Shown here: piece after piece, positions 28,517-37,331 of the stretch | Layout of the letters: the number at the start of each line of letters is the position of its first letter | Numbering within the stretch: the first letter of the stretch is position 1 | Source of the DNA: Planctomycetota bacterium | Lineage (GTDB): Bacteria > Planctomycetota > UBA1135 > JADKAF01 | DNA length: 64,000 bases | NCBI GenBank assembly: GCA_016719295.1 | Contig: JADKAF010000001.1 | Location: 1,054,001-1,118,000, forward strand | Reading direction: 5' to 3' | Program-made: the position numbers and the translations under genes | Notes under the pieces: model-generated | What the model was told of the DNA's origin: nothing | What the model saw: only the letters and a program-made list of their open reading frames with translations | Databases searched by the model: none

Positions 28517-28839
28517 TCGCCGTAGACGATCGTGGTGCGCGAGAAGTAGAGGCCGAAGAACACGCTCACGTACTGCACGTCGATGCTGTGCATCTTGGTG
28601 AGGCCGCCGTTCGTCGCCGCAGCTTGCAGCCCCGCGTCGCCGACCGCGACCAGCCAGACGAAGGAGCGCGCGGTCGCCTCCCCGCGCTTGGTGGCGACCG
28701 GTGTTCCCTCCACGTCCTCGTCGAGCGTCGTCACGACGTTCGTGTAGATGCAGCTCGGCGAGACGAGCAGCAGGAGCGCTGCGGCACAGCGCGCGAGGGA
28801 GGCGAAGAGCGGACGCAGAGCGGCGGAAGAAGAGCGCAT
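28513..28839 (-). CDS. TRL-like lipoprotein (first of tandem pair)
   Basis: A 108-residue protein with a long hydrophobic signal sequence and a likely lipobox Cys at 30 (VSPSC). The mature part has the TRL family hallmarks: IYTNV, VGDAGLQAAATNGGLTKMHSID and the C-terminal TTIVYGE. AGGA lies seven bases before the ATG. It is the upstream member of a pair that overlaps by four bases. Both sit between two GT-C-type membrane proteins. Role unknown; a cell-envelope location is expected. Confidence 0.85.
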   Translation of the reverse strand: MRSSSAALRPLFASLARCAAALLLLVSPSCIYTNVVTTLDEDVEGTPVATKRGEATARSFVWLVAVGDAGLQAAATNGGLTKMHSIDVQYVSVFFGLYFSRTTIVYGE

Positions 28840-28925
28840 CGAGGGTCCTGGCAGGAGAGGCGCACGCGGGGCGCGCGGTCGGGATCGTAGAGAGCGAGAG
28901 CTCGCCTCCGCAAGCGCTACTCCGC

Positions 28926-31052
28926 TCAGCCCTGCGGCAGGAGTTCCAGATCGGCCAGGATCGCGTAGGCCACTGCGTCCGCCACGGGCTCGTCGGCGGG
29001 TACTCGACACGCGATCTCGATCGCGACACGGCGGCCGCGCAGCGGGGCGAGATCGAGCTCGAGCGGCCACCAGCGGCGATCCTCGACGCGCGCCCGGGCG
29101 CGCGAGCGCCCGACGAAGGAGATCGCGCGAGAGCTCCCGTCGAGAGCTCGGACCGCGAGCTCCACTTCGCTCGCGTGGCCCGGCACGGTGTCCTCGTGCA
29201 GGCGCGCGGGCTCGGCCCAGCGTCCGCCGAGCTTGCGCGGCTCGGCCGGCAGGTCGACCTCGAAGCGCAACCGCATCTCTCCGCCGCTCGCCCGGCGCGC
29301 GACGAGGTGCAGCGCGCGCGCGAGCTCGAGATCCGCACGCGGAGCCGCGGGGCGCACGCGCGCGTAGCGCGCGAAGTCCTCGGCCAGCGCCGAGTTCTCG
29401 CTCGCGCCGACGCGCTCGGCGCGATCCAGGTCGAGGAGATCGGGAGCCTCGGCGAAGCGATGCACGAAGACCAGCTCGTGCGGCGCTCTCGCGAACGCGA
29501 AGGGCAGCAGCCCCGCGCGATGGCCGTAGAAGCCCGCGCCCGCATACGGCTGATGCAGGCGCAGCGGGAAGGCATCGCTCGCGTCCAGGATCCACTGCGG
29601 CGCGACCGGCAGCGCGGCGTCGACGCGCGCGGAGAAACGCGAATCCGCCGGTGTCGCGCGCTCGGAGCGCACGAGGAGATCGCCGACCTCGACGCCTCGT
29701 TCCGTCGCGTCGAGATAGCGCGCGCCGGAGCGCTCGAGCTCGTAGCGCAGGCCGAGCTCGCCGCGCACCCAGAGCTGCGCGCCGCTGCGCTCCGCGAGCG
29801 CGGACGCACGGCGATAGAGCTCCCGCGCCCCGCGCGCCGCGCGCAGATCGGCGAGCGCGAGCGATGCGGCGAGCAGCAGCTGCAGCGCGATGGCCGCGCG
29901 CCACGCGGGGCCGCGCAGCGCGGCGAGCTCCGCTCGCAGCGCGACGATGCAGAGCACCGCGAGCGGCAGCACATAGCGCGCGGCTCCCGCCGGTGAGGCG
30001 ACCAGCAGCGCGAGCAGCACGGCACCCAGCAGCGCGCGCTCCTCGAGCCGCGGACGCGCCCGAGCGGCGGCGAGCGGCAGTGCGAGCCCGACGGCCGAGC
30101 AGAGGACGAGCAGCGCGAAGTGCGGCGCATTCCAGGCGATGCCGTGCGCCGCGCTCGAGCGCAGCGCCCCCCAGGCACCGAGCAGCGCGCCCGCGAGCAA
30201 GGCGCCCCCCGCCACGCGACGCCCGAGCACGGCCGTGAGCACCGCGAAGCCCACGGGGAACGCAACGGCCAGGGCCGGCAGGAACGCCAGCACGCGGAGC
30301 TCGGGCGCGCGCAGATCCTCGAAGCGCAGGTAGCTCGCGAGCAGCTCGAAGTGAGTGGCGCCGTAGCGCGCGGCGAACCACGCTTGGAAGAGCAGCGCCG
30401 CGAGCAGCGGCGTTCCACCCGCGAGCAGCGCGCGCGCGCGCCGCCCCCACGGCGAGGAAGGCGCCGCGGCGTCCCCGGGCGCCAGCAGCGCGGCGAGCGG
30501 CAACGCGGCGAACGCGAGCGCCGCGTAGCGCGTGAGCCCCGCGGCCGCGAGCCAGAGCCCCGCGGCCAGCGCGCCGCGCAAGCGCTGCTCTCGCTCCGCC
30601 TTCGTCCAGGTCCCGAGCCCGAGCACGCCGAGCGCCAGTGCAGGGACATCGCTCATCGAGCTCTGCCCCATCACCACCAGCACCGGCGAGCAGAGGATCA
30701 GCCAGCGCGCGCGACGATCCTCCTCGCCTGGCAGCCAACGCCAGAGCCCGAGCGCCAGCAAGAGCAGCGCGGCGACGCTGGGCAGATGCAAGGAGAACGC
30801 CGTCTCGCCGCCGAGCTCGAGCGCGACCGCGAGCGCTCCGGGCCAGAGCGGCGGATGCGGGAGCCCTACCGACGCGGAGGTCGGCTCGCCGAGGTAGCTC
30901 CACGCGAAGCCGTAGGGGTCGCCTGGAGCGACGCGCATCTGCTGGGCGACGCGCACGAACGCGGCATCGTCCATGTGGACGGGCTTCCACGCGCCGACGA
31001 TCCCGATCAGCGCCGCGGCGAGGAAGAAGAGCCAGGGCTTGCGCGCGTGCAT
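28926..31052 (-). CDS. ArnT/PMT-like polytopic glycosyltransferase
   Basis: A 708-residue membrane protein with about eleven spans and a soluble C-terminal domain of about 270 residues. The first extracytoplasmic loop carries the adjacent acidic pair D28-D29 (VHMDDAAFVRVAQQM), as in ArnT/PMT-type GT-C enzymes that use polyprenyl-phosphate sugars. LPHPPLWPGALAV and MGQSSMSDVPALALG segments fit the same family. The ATG at 31052 overlaps the stop of the GT2 gene as TGATG. GT2 enzymes of that type load sugar onto polyprenyl phosphate, so the pair plausibly makes and uses one lipid-linked sugar. Confidence 0.84.
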   Translation of the reverse strand: MHARKPWLFFLAAALIGIVGAWKPVHMDDAAFVRVAQQMRVAPGDPYGFAWSYLGEPTSASVGLPHPPLWPGALAVALELGGETAFSLHLPSVAALLLLALGLWRWLPGEEDRRARWLILCSPVLVVMGQSSMSDVPALALGVLGLGTWTKAEREQRLRGALAAGLWLAAAGLTRYAALAFAALPLAALLAPGDAAAPSSPWGRRARALLAGGTPLLAALLFQAWFAARYGATHFELLASYLRFEDLRAPELRVLAFLPALAVAFPVGFAVLTAVLGRRVAGGALLAGALLGAWGALRSSAAHGIAWNAPHFALLVLCSAVGLALPLAAARARPRLEERALLGAVLLALLVASPAGAARYVLPLAVLCIVALRAELAALRGPAWRAAIALQLLLAASLALADLRAARGARELYRRASALAERSGAQLWVRGELGLRYELERSGARYLDATERGVEVGDLLVRSERATPADSRFSARVDAALPVAPQWILDASDAFPLRLHQPYAGAGFYGHRAGLLPFAFARAPHELVFVHRFAEAPDLLDLDRAERVGASENSALAEDFARYARVRPAAPRADLELARALHLVARRASGGEMRLRFEVDLPAEPRKLGGRWAEPARLHEDTVPGHASEVELAVRALDGSSRAISFVGRSRARARVEDRRWWPLELDLAPLRGRRVAIEIACRVPADEPVADAVAYAILADLELLPQG

Positions 31053-31939
31053 CACGGGGCGCTGAGCTCCCGCCATTCCCCGGGGTCGGGCTCGCGCTGC
31101 AGCGCGCGATGCCAAGCGAGGCCGAGCGCGCCGCTCGCGAAGAGCGCAGCGCCGAGCGCGGCGAGCGTCGTGCCGCAGGAGCCGACCTCGAGAACGGCGC
31201 ACGCTCCGAGCAGCAGCCCGAGCACGGAGAGCGCACCGAACGGCCGCGGCGACCAGCCCACGGCGAACCAGAGCGCGAGCCGCGCGAGCGCGCGCAAGTC
31301 ATACGCGGAGGGCGCCGCGCGCGGCGCGCTCGCGACCTCGAGCTCGACCGCTCGGTGCGCCAGCGCGCCGAGCAGCGGCTTCAGGAAGCGACGCCGCGCT
31401 CCGCCGCGCTCGAGCTCGGTCACGAGCCGCGCGTCGAGCAAGCAGAAGCCGCAGCCGAAATCGCGCAGCGAGACTCCGCTCCACCAGCGCGCGAACGCAT
31501 TGAACAGCGCCGAGGGCAGCACGCGCGCGAAGTAAGCATCCGAGCGCGAGCGCCTCCAACCGGCCACGAGATCGGCGCCGCCGCGCCAGGCCTCGAGGAA
31601 GCGCGGCACCTCCTCCGGTGCGTATTGCAGATCCGCGTCGAGCACGAGCAGCGCGCGACCGCGCGCGGCGCGAAAGCCCGCGCGCAGCGCCGCGTGCTGG
31701 CCGACGTTGCGCGCGCCGACCAGCACGCGCAACGCTGTATCGCCGCGCGCGCTCCGCTGGAGCTCCGCGAGGCGCTCCAAGCTGTCGTCGGGCGAGGCGT
31801 CCACCGCGAAGACGAGCTCGCTCTGCGGCGTTCCCGCCGCGGCGCCCAGCACCGTCGTGAGGCGCTCGACGAGCTCGCGCAGGGTCTCCGCGCTGCGATA
31901 GACCGGGATCACCACGCTGAGCTCGAGCGGCGCGCTCAC
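31052..31939 (-). CDS. GT2 family glycosyltransferase (polyprenyl-phosphate sugar synthase type)
   Basis: A 295-residue protein. The N-terminal GT-A domain begins LSVVIPVYRSAETL, has the DxD motif DAD at 101-103 (LLVLDADLQYAPEEVP), and a conserved CGF-x-LLDARLV segment. Two membrane spans at the C-terminus (about 235-285) anchor it. This plan is that of dolichol/undecaprenyl-phosphate mannosyl- or glucosyltransferases. The GTG start overlaps the GNAT gene stop by four bases and the end overlaps the ArnT-like gene by one base. The three are almost certainly one operon that modifies a surface glycan or lipid. Confidence 0.88.
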   Translation of the reverse strand: MSAPLELSVVIPVYRSAETLRELVERLTTVLGAAAGTPQSELVFAVDASPDDSLERLAELQRSARGDTALRVLVGARNVGQHAALRAGFRAARGRALLVLDADLQYAPEEVPRFLEAWRGGADLVAGWRRSRSDAYFARVLPSALFNAFARWWSGVSLRDFGCGFCLLDARLVTELERGGARRRFLKPLLGALAHRAVELEVASAPRAAPSAYDLRALARLALWFAVGWSPRPFGALSVLGLLLGACAVLEVGSCGTTLAALGAALFASGALGLAWHRALQREPDPGEWRELSAP

Positions 31940-32925
31940 GCCGCACGCCAGCGGAAGAGGTCGTAGAGCGAATCCTCGACGCGGAAGCCGAGGCGCAGCG
32001 CGCTGCGGAACATGCCCGCATTCTGCAGCACCGTCTGCGCGAGCAGCAGCTCGGCGCCCTGCGCGCGCAGCCAGCGGCAGCCCGCGTCGAGCAGCGCGGT
32101 CCCCGTGCCCCGCGGCGCCTCGCTGCGGCGGACGAGGAAGCGAAACGCGGCCATCTCGTGGGGAGCACCCGCGTCGCGCCGCGCCGACCAATCGAGCGTC
32201 GCGAAGCCGAGCAGCTCGCCGCGCGCGCCGCGCGCGCAGAGGAAGTGCGCGCCGATCTCGCCGCGCGCACAGCGCTCGCCGAGCTCGCGGTAGAGCGCGT
32301 CGACGCGCGCGCGCTCGAAGCGCGGCTCCGCGCGGAAGCGGTTGAAGCGCATCTCCGCGGCGGCGAGCTCGCCGCACGCTCCCGCGAGCTCGGCGCTCGC
32401 GCCGTGCACGATGCCGGGCGCATCCGCGTCGGCGAGGGCGAGCGCCTCCGCGCGCGCGACCCAATCGACGAGCGCATCCGCGAAGCGGAAGCCCGCGCCG
32501 TCGAGTGCGCGCTGCAGCGCGTAGTCGATCGCGCGGAGCTGCGTCCAGAGGACGTCGACGCCCGCAGCGTCCGCGCGCGCCGCGGCGCTCGCGAGCAGCG
32601 CCGCGGCGCGCGTGGCGCGCTCCGCTTCGCTGGTGCCGAAGGCGTCGAGATACGCCACGCGCGCGCAGCGACGCGCGAAGTGCCGGGTCTCGTGCGGCAG
32701 CGGCTCCAACTGGAGCAAGCCGAGCAGCGCGCCGCCGCCGTCGCGCAGCGCGAGCGCGATCCCGCCCTGCTCGCGCGCGGCCTCGAGAGCGCGCGCGAGG
32801 CGCTCCGCGCGGAACGCGGGCGCAAGCCCCGGCACCGCTGCGTAGGGCAGGTGGAGCGAGGCGCGCAGCCGACGGAGGTCGCGCTCGTCGTCGAGCGCGC
32901 TCGAGAGCTCTACCACCGATTCCAT
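31936..32925 (-). CDS. GNAT-family acetyltransferase-like protein
   Basis: A 329-residue protein from the ATG at 32925; earlier in-frame starts would run into the divergent gene at 33080. The C-terminal half is a GNAT fold, with FATLDWSAR, FLVRRSEAPRGTGTALLDAG (acyl-CoA loop R-G-T-G-T) and the LGFRVEDSLYDLFRW ending. The N-terminal half may be a second, degenerate GNAT domain. The closest known type is sugar acetyltransferases such as WecD of enterobacterial common antigen synthesis. Its operon with GT2 and GT-C enzymes supports a sugar-modifying role. The substrate is unknown. Confidence 0.78.
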   Translation of the reverse strand: MESVVELSSALDDERDLRRLRASLHLPYAAVPGLAPAFRAERLARALEAAREQGGIALALRDGGGALLGLLQLEPLPHETRHFARRCARVAYLDAFGTSEAERATRAAALLASAAARADAAGVDVLWTQLRAIDYALQRALDGAGFRFADALVDWVARAEALALADADAPGIVHGASAELAGACGELAAAEMRFNRFRAEPRFERARVDALYRELGERCARGEIGAHFLCARGARGELLGFATLDWSARRDAGAPHEMAAFRFLVRRSEAPRGTGTALLDAGCRWLRAQGAELLLAQTVLQNAGMFRSALRLGFRVEDSLYDLFRWRAA

Positions 32926-33079
32926 CGCGGCGAGGTGTACCACGGCTTCCGGCCCTCTCACAGCACGCGGGAGCGTGACCGCGCCCCCCCGGCCAGCTAC
33001 CTGCGGCGCGGACTCGAAGAGCAGACTCCAAGCCCGGGCTACGACGCCGCCGCTCGCCGCGCTATCCTGCGCTCGCGCC

Positions 33080-34465
33080 ATGAAGCACGCCGCACGCCTC
33101 TCCCGCACGTCGATCCGCGCCGCGCTCCCCTCGGCGCTCTTCCCGCGGCGCTTCCCCCTGCCGGCGCTGCTCCTCTCGCTCGGCTTGCTCGGCGCGGCGA
33201 GCTCCGCCGTCGCTCAGGAAGGCGCCGCGCGCGATGCGGCGCAAGCGCGCTTCGCGGCCGCTACCGAGCGCGAGAACTCGGCGCGCCTCGAGCTCTGGCG
33301 CGCCCACAACGAGCATCAGGCTCTGTGGCAACGCCTGCGGGCGCCCGCGCGGAGCGAGGCGCTGACCGCGCTCGGCACAGCGCTCGCCGGGGCCGCGAGC
33401 AGCGCGCGTCCCGAGCGTGCCGCGCTCGAACGCGCGTTGTCCGAGGCGCTGGGGAGCTCCGGCGTAGGAGCGCGGGCCGCGGCCGATCTCCTGCCGCGCC
33501 TCGTTCAGGCCATCGTCGCCGGCCAGCGCCAAGTTCCCCCGCTCGAGCCGCAGCTCGCGACCACCGCCACCCTCGAGAAGCTGTATCCCGCGGACGGCGC
33601 GTGGATCGACGCCTGGAACGGCGGTCTCGCAGGTGTCGCCGCCTCGGCGAAGGCCTACGCCACCGCACGCGAGGAACGCCTCTCCGCTCGCAAGGCGCTG
33701 CTGGGCGAGATCCGTCCGGTCGCCACGCATCCCGCGGCGCGACAGCTCCCGGACGGCATGGTGCTGGTCCCCGGCGGCAGCTACACCCTCGGTCCGGCGA
33801 AGGGCTGGACCACGGGGGTCGCCGCTGCGGCGCGCACGGTGATCGTGAAGAGCTTCTACCTCGATCGCTTCGAGGTCACGAACGCGCAGTACCGCGAGTT
33901 CCTGGGCTCGCTGACGCGGCGCAAGGCCGAGCCCTTCTATCCCTCCACGTGGAGCGCGACCGAGGACGGCCAGCTCCCGCAGATCCCCGAGGGGCTCGAG
34001 GATCATCCGGTGACCGGCGTCGACCTCGTGGCCGCGATGGCCTACGCCGAGTGGCGCGATGCGCGCTTGCCCACCGAGGAAGAGTGGGAAGTCGCGGCCG
34101 CCGGTCCCGCCGCGCTGGAGTATCCCTGGGGCGAGAGCTACGAGCCCGGGAAAGCGAACTCGCTCGATCAGCTCCGCGGTCTCGCGGCGCGCGTCGGAGC
34201 TTTCGCCGGCGACGTCTCGGGCTTCGGCGCCTTCGACCTCGCCGGCAACGCCTCGGAATGGACCGCTTCGCTGCCCACGGGCGAAGTCCTGCGCAAACCT
34301 CCGACGGAAGGACAGGTGCGGAACGTGATCGTGCGCGGCGGCTCCTTCTTGAGCGAGGATCCGCGGGAGTCGCTCTCGTCGCGCTATCGCTGGCCGCAAC
34401 CCGCGCGCGGCACGCAGCGCTCCGATCTCGGCTTCCGCTGCGCGAAGAGCGCGCGGGAGCGGTGA
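33080..34465 (+). CDS. Exported SUMF/FGE-fold protein, probably non-catalytic
   Basis: A 461-residue protein with a signal peptide (cleavage near SSAVA-Q, residue 45). A helical, alanine-rich region of about 180 residues comes next. A C-terminal formylglycine-generating-enzyme-like domain follows (about 227-458) with PDGMVLVPGGSYTLG, FYLDRFEVTNAQYREFL, RLPTEEEWEVAA, GNASEWT and VRGGSF. The copper-binding cysteine pair of true FGE is missing: the aligned segment reads SLSSRYRWPQ where active enzymes have Cys. It is thus more likely a binding protein than a sulfatase activator. Its stop overlaps the lpxB start by four bases. Confidence 0.88.
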   Translation: MKHAARLSRTSIRAALPSALFPRRFPLPALLLSLGLLGAASSAVAQEGAARDAAQARFAAATERENSARLELWRAHNEHQALWQRLRAPARSEALTALGTALAGAASSARPERAALERALSEALGSSGVGARAAADLLPRLVQAIVAGQRQVPPLEPQLATTATLEKLYPADGAWIDAWNGGLAGVAASAKAYATAREERLSARKALLGEIRPVATHPAARQLPDGMVLVPGGSYTLGPAKGWTTGVAAAARTVIVKSFYLDRFEVTNAQYREFLGSLTRRKAEPFYPSTWSATEDGQLPQIPEGLEDHPVTGVDLVAAMAYAEWRDARLPTEEEWEVAAAGPAALEYPWGESYEPGKANSLDQLRGLAARVGAFAGDVSGFGAFDLAGNASEWTASLPTGEVLRKPPTEGQVRNVIVRGGSFLSEDPRESLSSRYRWPQPARGTQRSDLGFRCAKSARER

Positions 34466-35844
34466 GCGCGCCCGCGCCGAGCAGGGCGAGCTCCCCAGCG
34501 GAGGAGCCGCTCGCGCTGCGCCATCGCGCGGCCGTCGTCGGTGCGCTCGCGCGCGAGCTCGTTCGCGCGCTCGCGGTGCCGCTGCGCGCGCTGCTCTATC
34601 TCCCGTTCCAGGAGCGCTGGAGGCGCTCGACGCGCGCCGCGGTGAGCGGCGCGGCGCGCGTGCGTCCGCCCGAGCCCGTGCTCGAGGCCGCGGCGCTGCG
34701 AGCGCTCGACGGCCAGGCGATCTTCCTCAGCGCGGCGGAACCCTCCGGCGATCACCACGCCGCGGAGCTCGCGCGCGAGCTTCGCCGTCTCGCGCCGCGC
34801 GTCGAGCTCTTCGGCTTCGGCGGTCCCGAGCTCGCCGCGGCCGGCGTCGCGCTGCACGTCGACACGACCTCGCGCGCCGCCATGGGGCTCAGCGGCGTGC
34901 TGAAGCTGCTGCCCGCGATCCTGCGCGAGGTCGGGCTCTTCGTCCGCTGCCTCGAGCGCGAGCGCCCCGCCCTCGTCGCCTTCGTCGATGCGCCGGCCTA
35001 CCACCTGGTCCTCGCGCGCTTGGCGAAGCGCGCGGGCATCCCGGTCTTCTACTACGTCTGCCCGCAGGTCTGGGGCTGGGCGCCTTGGCGCCTCGGTCGC
35101 ATCCGCCGGGCCGTGGATCGCATCGCCGCGATCTTCCCCTTCGAGCCGGCGTGGTTCGCGTCGCACGGGATCGACGCGCGCTACGTCGGCCACCCGCGCG
35201 TCGAGCACTGGGCCGCGGTGCCGCCGTTCGAGCGCGCGCTGGGTCCCGCGCAGCGCCTGGCCTTGCTGCCCGGCTCGCGCGGCTCCGACATCCGCACGCA
35301 GCTGCCGGCGTTCCTCGAGCTCGCGCGCGAGCTCGTGCGCGAGCATCCCGGGCTCGAGCTCGTCCTCCTGCAGAGCAGCTCGCGTCATGCCGAGACCATC
35401 GAGCGCTTGCGCGCGCTGCACGCGCCCGAGCTCGCGCTGATCCTCCGCATCGGCGACCTGCGCGAGACGCTGCGCGATGTGGATCTGGCACTCGTGAAGA
35501 GCGGGACCGGCAGCTTCGATGTCGCGCTCGCGGGCGTTCCCTCGCTCGTGCTGTATCGCCTGGGCTCGCGTCGCGAGCGCTTGCTGCGGAGGCACCTGCT
35601 CATCGCGCCGTCGATCGCGCAGGCCAATCTCTTCGAGCCGGGCGTCGTGCCCGAGTTCATCCTCGCCGATCGAGAGGAGCAGCTCCGCGCGCTCGCGCTG
35701 GCGCGCGCGTGGCTCGCGGACTCCGGACGCGAGCTGCAGCAGCAGCGCGCGCGCCTCGCCGCTCTGCGCGGACGATTGGACGGCGAGGCCTCGCGACGCG
35801 CAGCCGGCTGGCTGGCGGCGTTGGCCGCGGAGCGCCGGGGATGA
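34462..35844 (+). CDS. lpxB: Lipid-A-disaccharide synthase
   Basis: Joins UDP-diacylglucosamine and lipid X at the inner membrane in lipid A synthesis. The GT19 core starts near residue 84 with AIFLSAAEPSGDHHAAEL and continues with MGLSGVL, PQVWGWAPWRLGRI, LLPGSRGSDI, VKSGTGSFDVALAGVPSLVLYR and a final IAPSIAQANLFEPGVVPEFI. At 460 residues it is longer than usual (about 380). The extra 80 residues are N-terminal, basic and partly amphipathic, and may aid membrane association. The GTG start overlaps the SUMF-like gene. It provides the same pathway as waaA at 667. Confidence 0.95.
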   Translation: MSAPAPSRASSPAEEPLALRHRAAVVGALARELVRALAVPLRALLYLPFQERWRRSTRAAVSGAARVRPPEPVLEAAALRALDGQAIFLSAAEPSGDHHAAELARELRRLAPRVELFGFGGPELAAAGVALHVDTTSRAAMGLSGVLKLLPAILREVGLFVRCLERERPALVAFVDAPAYHLVLARLAKRAGIPVFYYVCPQVWGWAPWRLGRIRRAVDRIAAIFPFEPAWFASHGIDARYVGHPRVEHWAAVPPFERALGPAQRLALLPGSRGSDIRTQLPAFLELARELVREHPGLELVLLQSSSRHAETIERLRALHAPELALILRIGDLRETLRDVDLALVKSGTGSFDVALAGVPSLVLYRLGSRRERLLRRHLLIAPSIAQANLFEPGVVPEFILADREEQLRALALARAWLADSGRELQQQRARLAALRGRLDGEASRRAAGWLAALAAERRG

Positions 35845-35914
35845 GGCGCGGGAGCGCGCCGCGCGAGCTCTTGCAGCGACGGACGAGCCCGCAGACTCGG
35901 CGCCGAGGGCGCGC

Positions 35915-37264
35915 TCAGCTCCGCCGTTCGATCGCTCGCGACGGGAGCGCGCAGAGCGATTCGCCTTCGCGCAGCCCGGGAGCGCGCAGGCCGCGCTCCC
36001 GCGGCTCGAGCTCGGCGAGCCCGAGGGGCGCGAGCTCGAACAGCAGGTCGGCGCTGACCCAGAGCTGCGCTTGGCGCGAGAGCTCGCAGCGCGCGAGCAG
36101 CTCCGAGGGGGTCGCGTAACGACAGAGCACCGCGATCGGCGCGAGCACGCGAGCGCGCGCGGTGCGCGACGCGCGCGTCACGTTGACCAGCAAGGTGGGC
36201 TCGAACCAAGTCGAGCTGCGGCGCTCGCCTCGCGCTTCGGCCTGGCCGCCGACGGGGATCGCCGCGCCTTCCTCCAGCGCCCGTCGCACGAAGAGCTCCG
36301 CGCTGCGCACGGCGCCCTCCTCGACGAGAGGCGCGCGCGCCGTGGAAGCGCGCGCGCGCTCGAGCTCGGCGACGAGCGCATCGGCGAACTCGGAGGCGCG
36401 CTCTTCGTGCACGAAGAGCGCGCGCGGCACCTCGGCTCCGCCCCCGCCACGCGCGAGCAGCTCCTCCGCGTAGCGCGCGGCGTCGCGCGGTGGATCGCAG
36501 GTGGGCCCGAAGGCCGCCGCGGTCGCCCAGCGATCTTCCCCGAGGCGGCGCGCGTGCGGCACGAGCGCCTCGAGCCCGCTGGCTTCGCTCTCCGCGGGCG
36601 AGAGGCGCGACCAGGTCTCCAGGACCGCGGCGTCCTCGTGCTCGGCGAGCACCGCGACGAGCGCCGTGCGCCGGCCGAAGAGCACCTGCACGGCCCCTGG
36701 GTGGACCGCGCTCTGCTCGAGCGCGTCGACGAGCAGCGCCGAGCAGCGCGGAGCGCACGGCGATGCGGCGACGAGCAGAGCGTTCCCGCACCAGAGCGAG
36801 GCGCCCAGCGCGCGCAGCATCGGCACCAGCGGTGCATCGGCGGGCGGAGCCGCGACGAGGATCCCGGGGCGCTTGCCCTCGAGCGGCTGCGCGCTCGGGA
36901 GCTCCCGAGCGCGTCCGTGGAGCGCGGCGTCGAACGCGAGCAGCGCCGCGTCGACCTCCTGTTCGGCCTCGATCGCCGTCCAGCCGAGGTCGTCCGCGAT
37001 CGCCTCGGCGAAGGCGCTGGCGCGCGAGCGGAGGGCCTGCGCCAGCCGCGCGAAGGATGGCGCTTGGATCGAGGGCGGAGCGAACGCGAGCGCGCGCAAG
37101 CAGCGCTCCGCGGCGTCCCAGGCGAGCTGCCATTCCTCCTCTCCCGCGCAGGGCACCACGAGCCTCGGCAGCGCGGGCCGCGCGATGGACTGGTGCTCGA
37201 GCGTGCCCGCTCGACCTGCGCCGTGGCGCGCGCCATCGATCCACTGCGCGAGGCCCGCGTCCAT
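35915..37264 (-). CDS. Aldehyde-dehydrogenase-fold protein without catalytic residues
   Basis: A 449-residue protein; AGGAGG lies just before the ATG at 37264. The overall run of segments follows the ALDH superfamily: a helix-rich N-terminus, ALGASLWCGNALLVAASP for the nucleotide-binding strand, ALFVHEERASEFADALVAEL, and FEPTLLVNV near the end. The key positions are changed. There is no PWNFP Asn, VLKPS Lys becomes VAASP, no ELGGK Glu, no catalytic Cys before RALFVHE (GGGGAEVPR instead), and EIFGP Glu becomes RVLAP. It is probably a pseudoenzyme. Divergent from rnpA with a 67-bp gap. Confidence 0.78.
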   Translation of the reverse strand: MDAGLAQWIDGARHGAGRAGTLEHQSIARPALPRLVVPCAGEEEWQLAWDAAERCLRALAFAPPSIQAPSFARLAQALRSRASAFAEAIADDLGWTAIEAEQEVDAALLAFDAALHGRARELPSAQPLEGKRPGILVAAPPADAPLVPMLRALGASLWCGNALLVAASPCAPRCSALLVDALEQSAVHPGAVQVLFGRRTALVAVLAEHEDAAVLETWSRLSPAESEASGLEALVPHARRLGEDRWATAAAFGPTCDPPRDAARYAEELLARGGGGAEVPRALFVHEERASEFADALVAELERARASTARAPLVEEGAVRSAELFVRRALEEGAAIPVGGQAEARGERRSSTWFEPTLLVNVTRASRTARARVLAPIAVLCRYATPSELLARCELSRQAQLWVSADLLFELAPLGLAELEPRERGLRAPGLREGESLCALPSRAIERRS

Positions 37265-37331
37265 CGTCCTCCTGGTTCGCTCGCTCGGGCGAGAGCAGAA
37301 TGCGGCGGATCGTAGCTTTGGATCCAAGCCC

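Noticed and set aside
33080..34465. Functional formylglycine-generating enzyme (sulfatase activator)
   Set aside because: The active-site cysteines are absent and no sulfatase gene is nearby.
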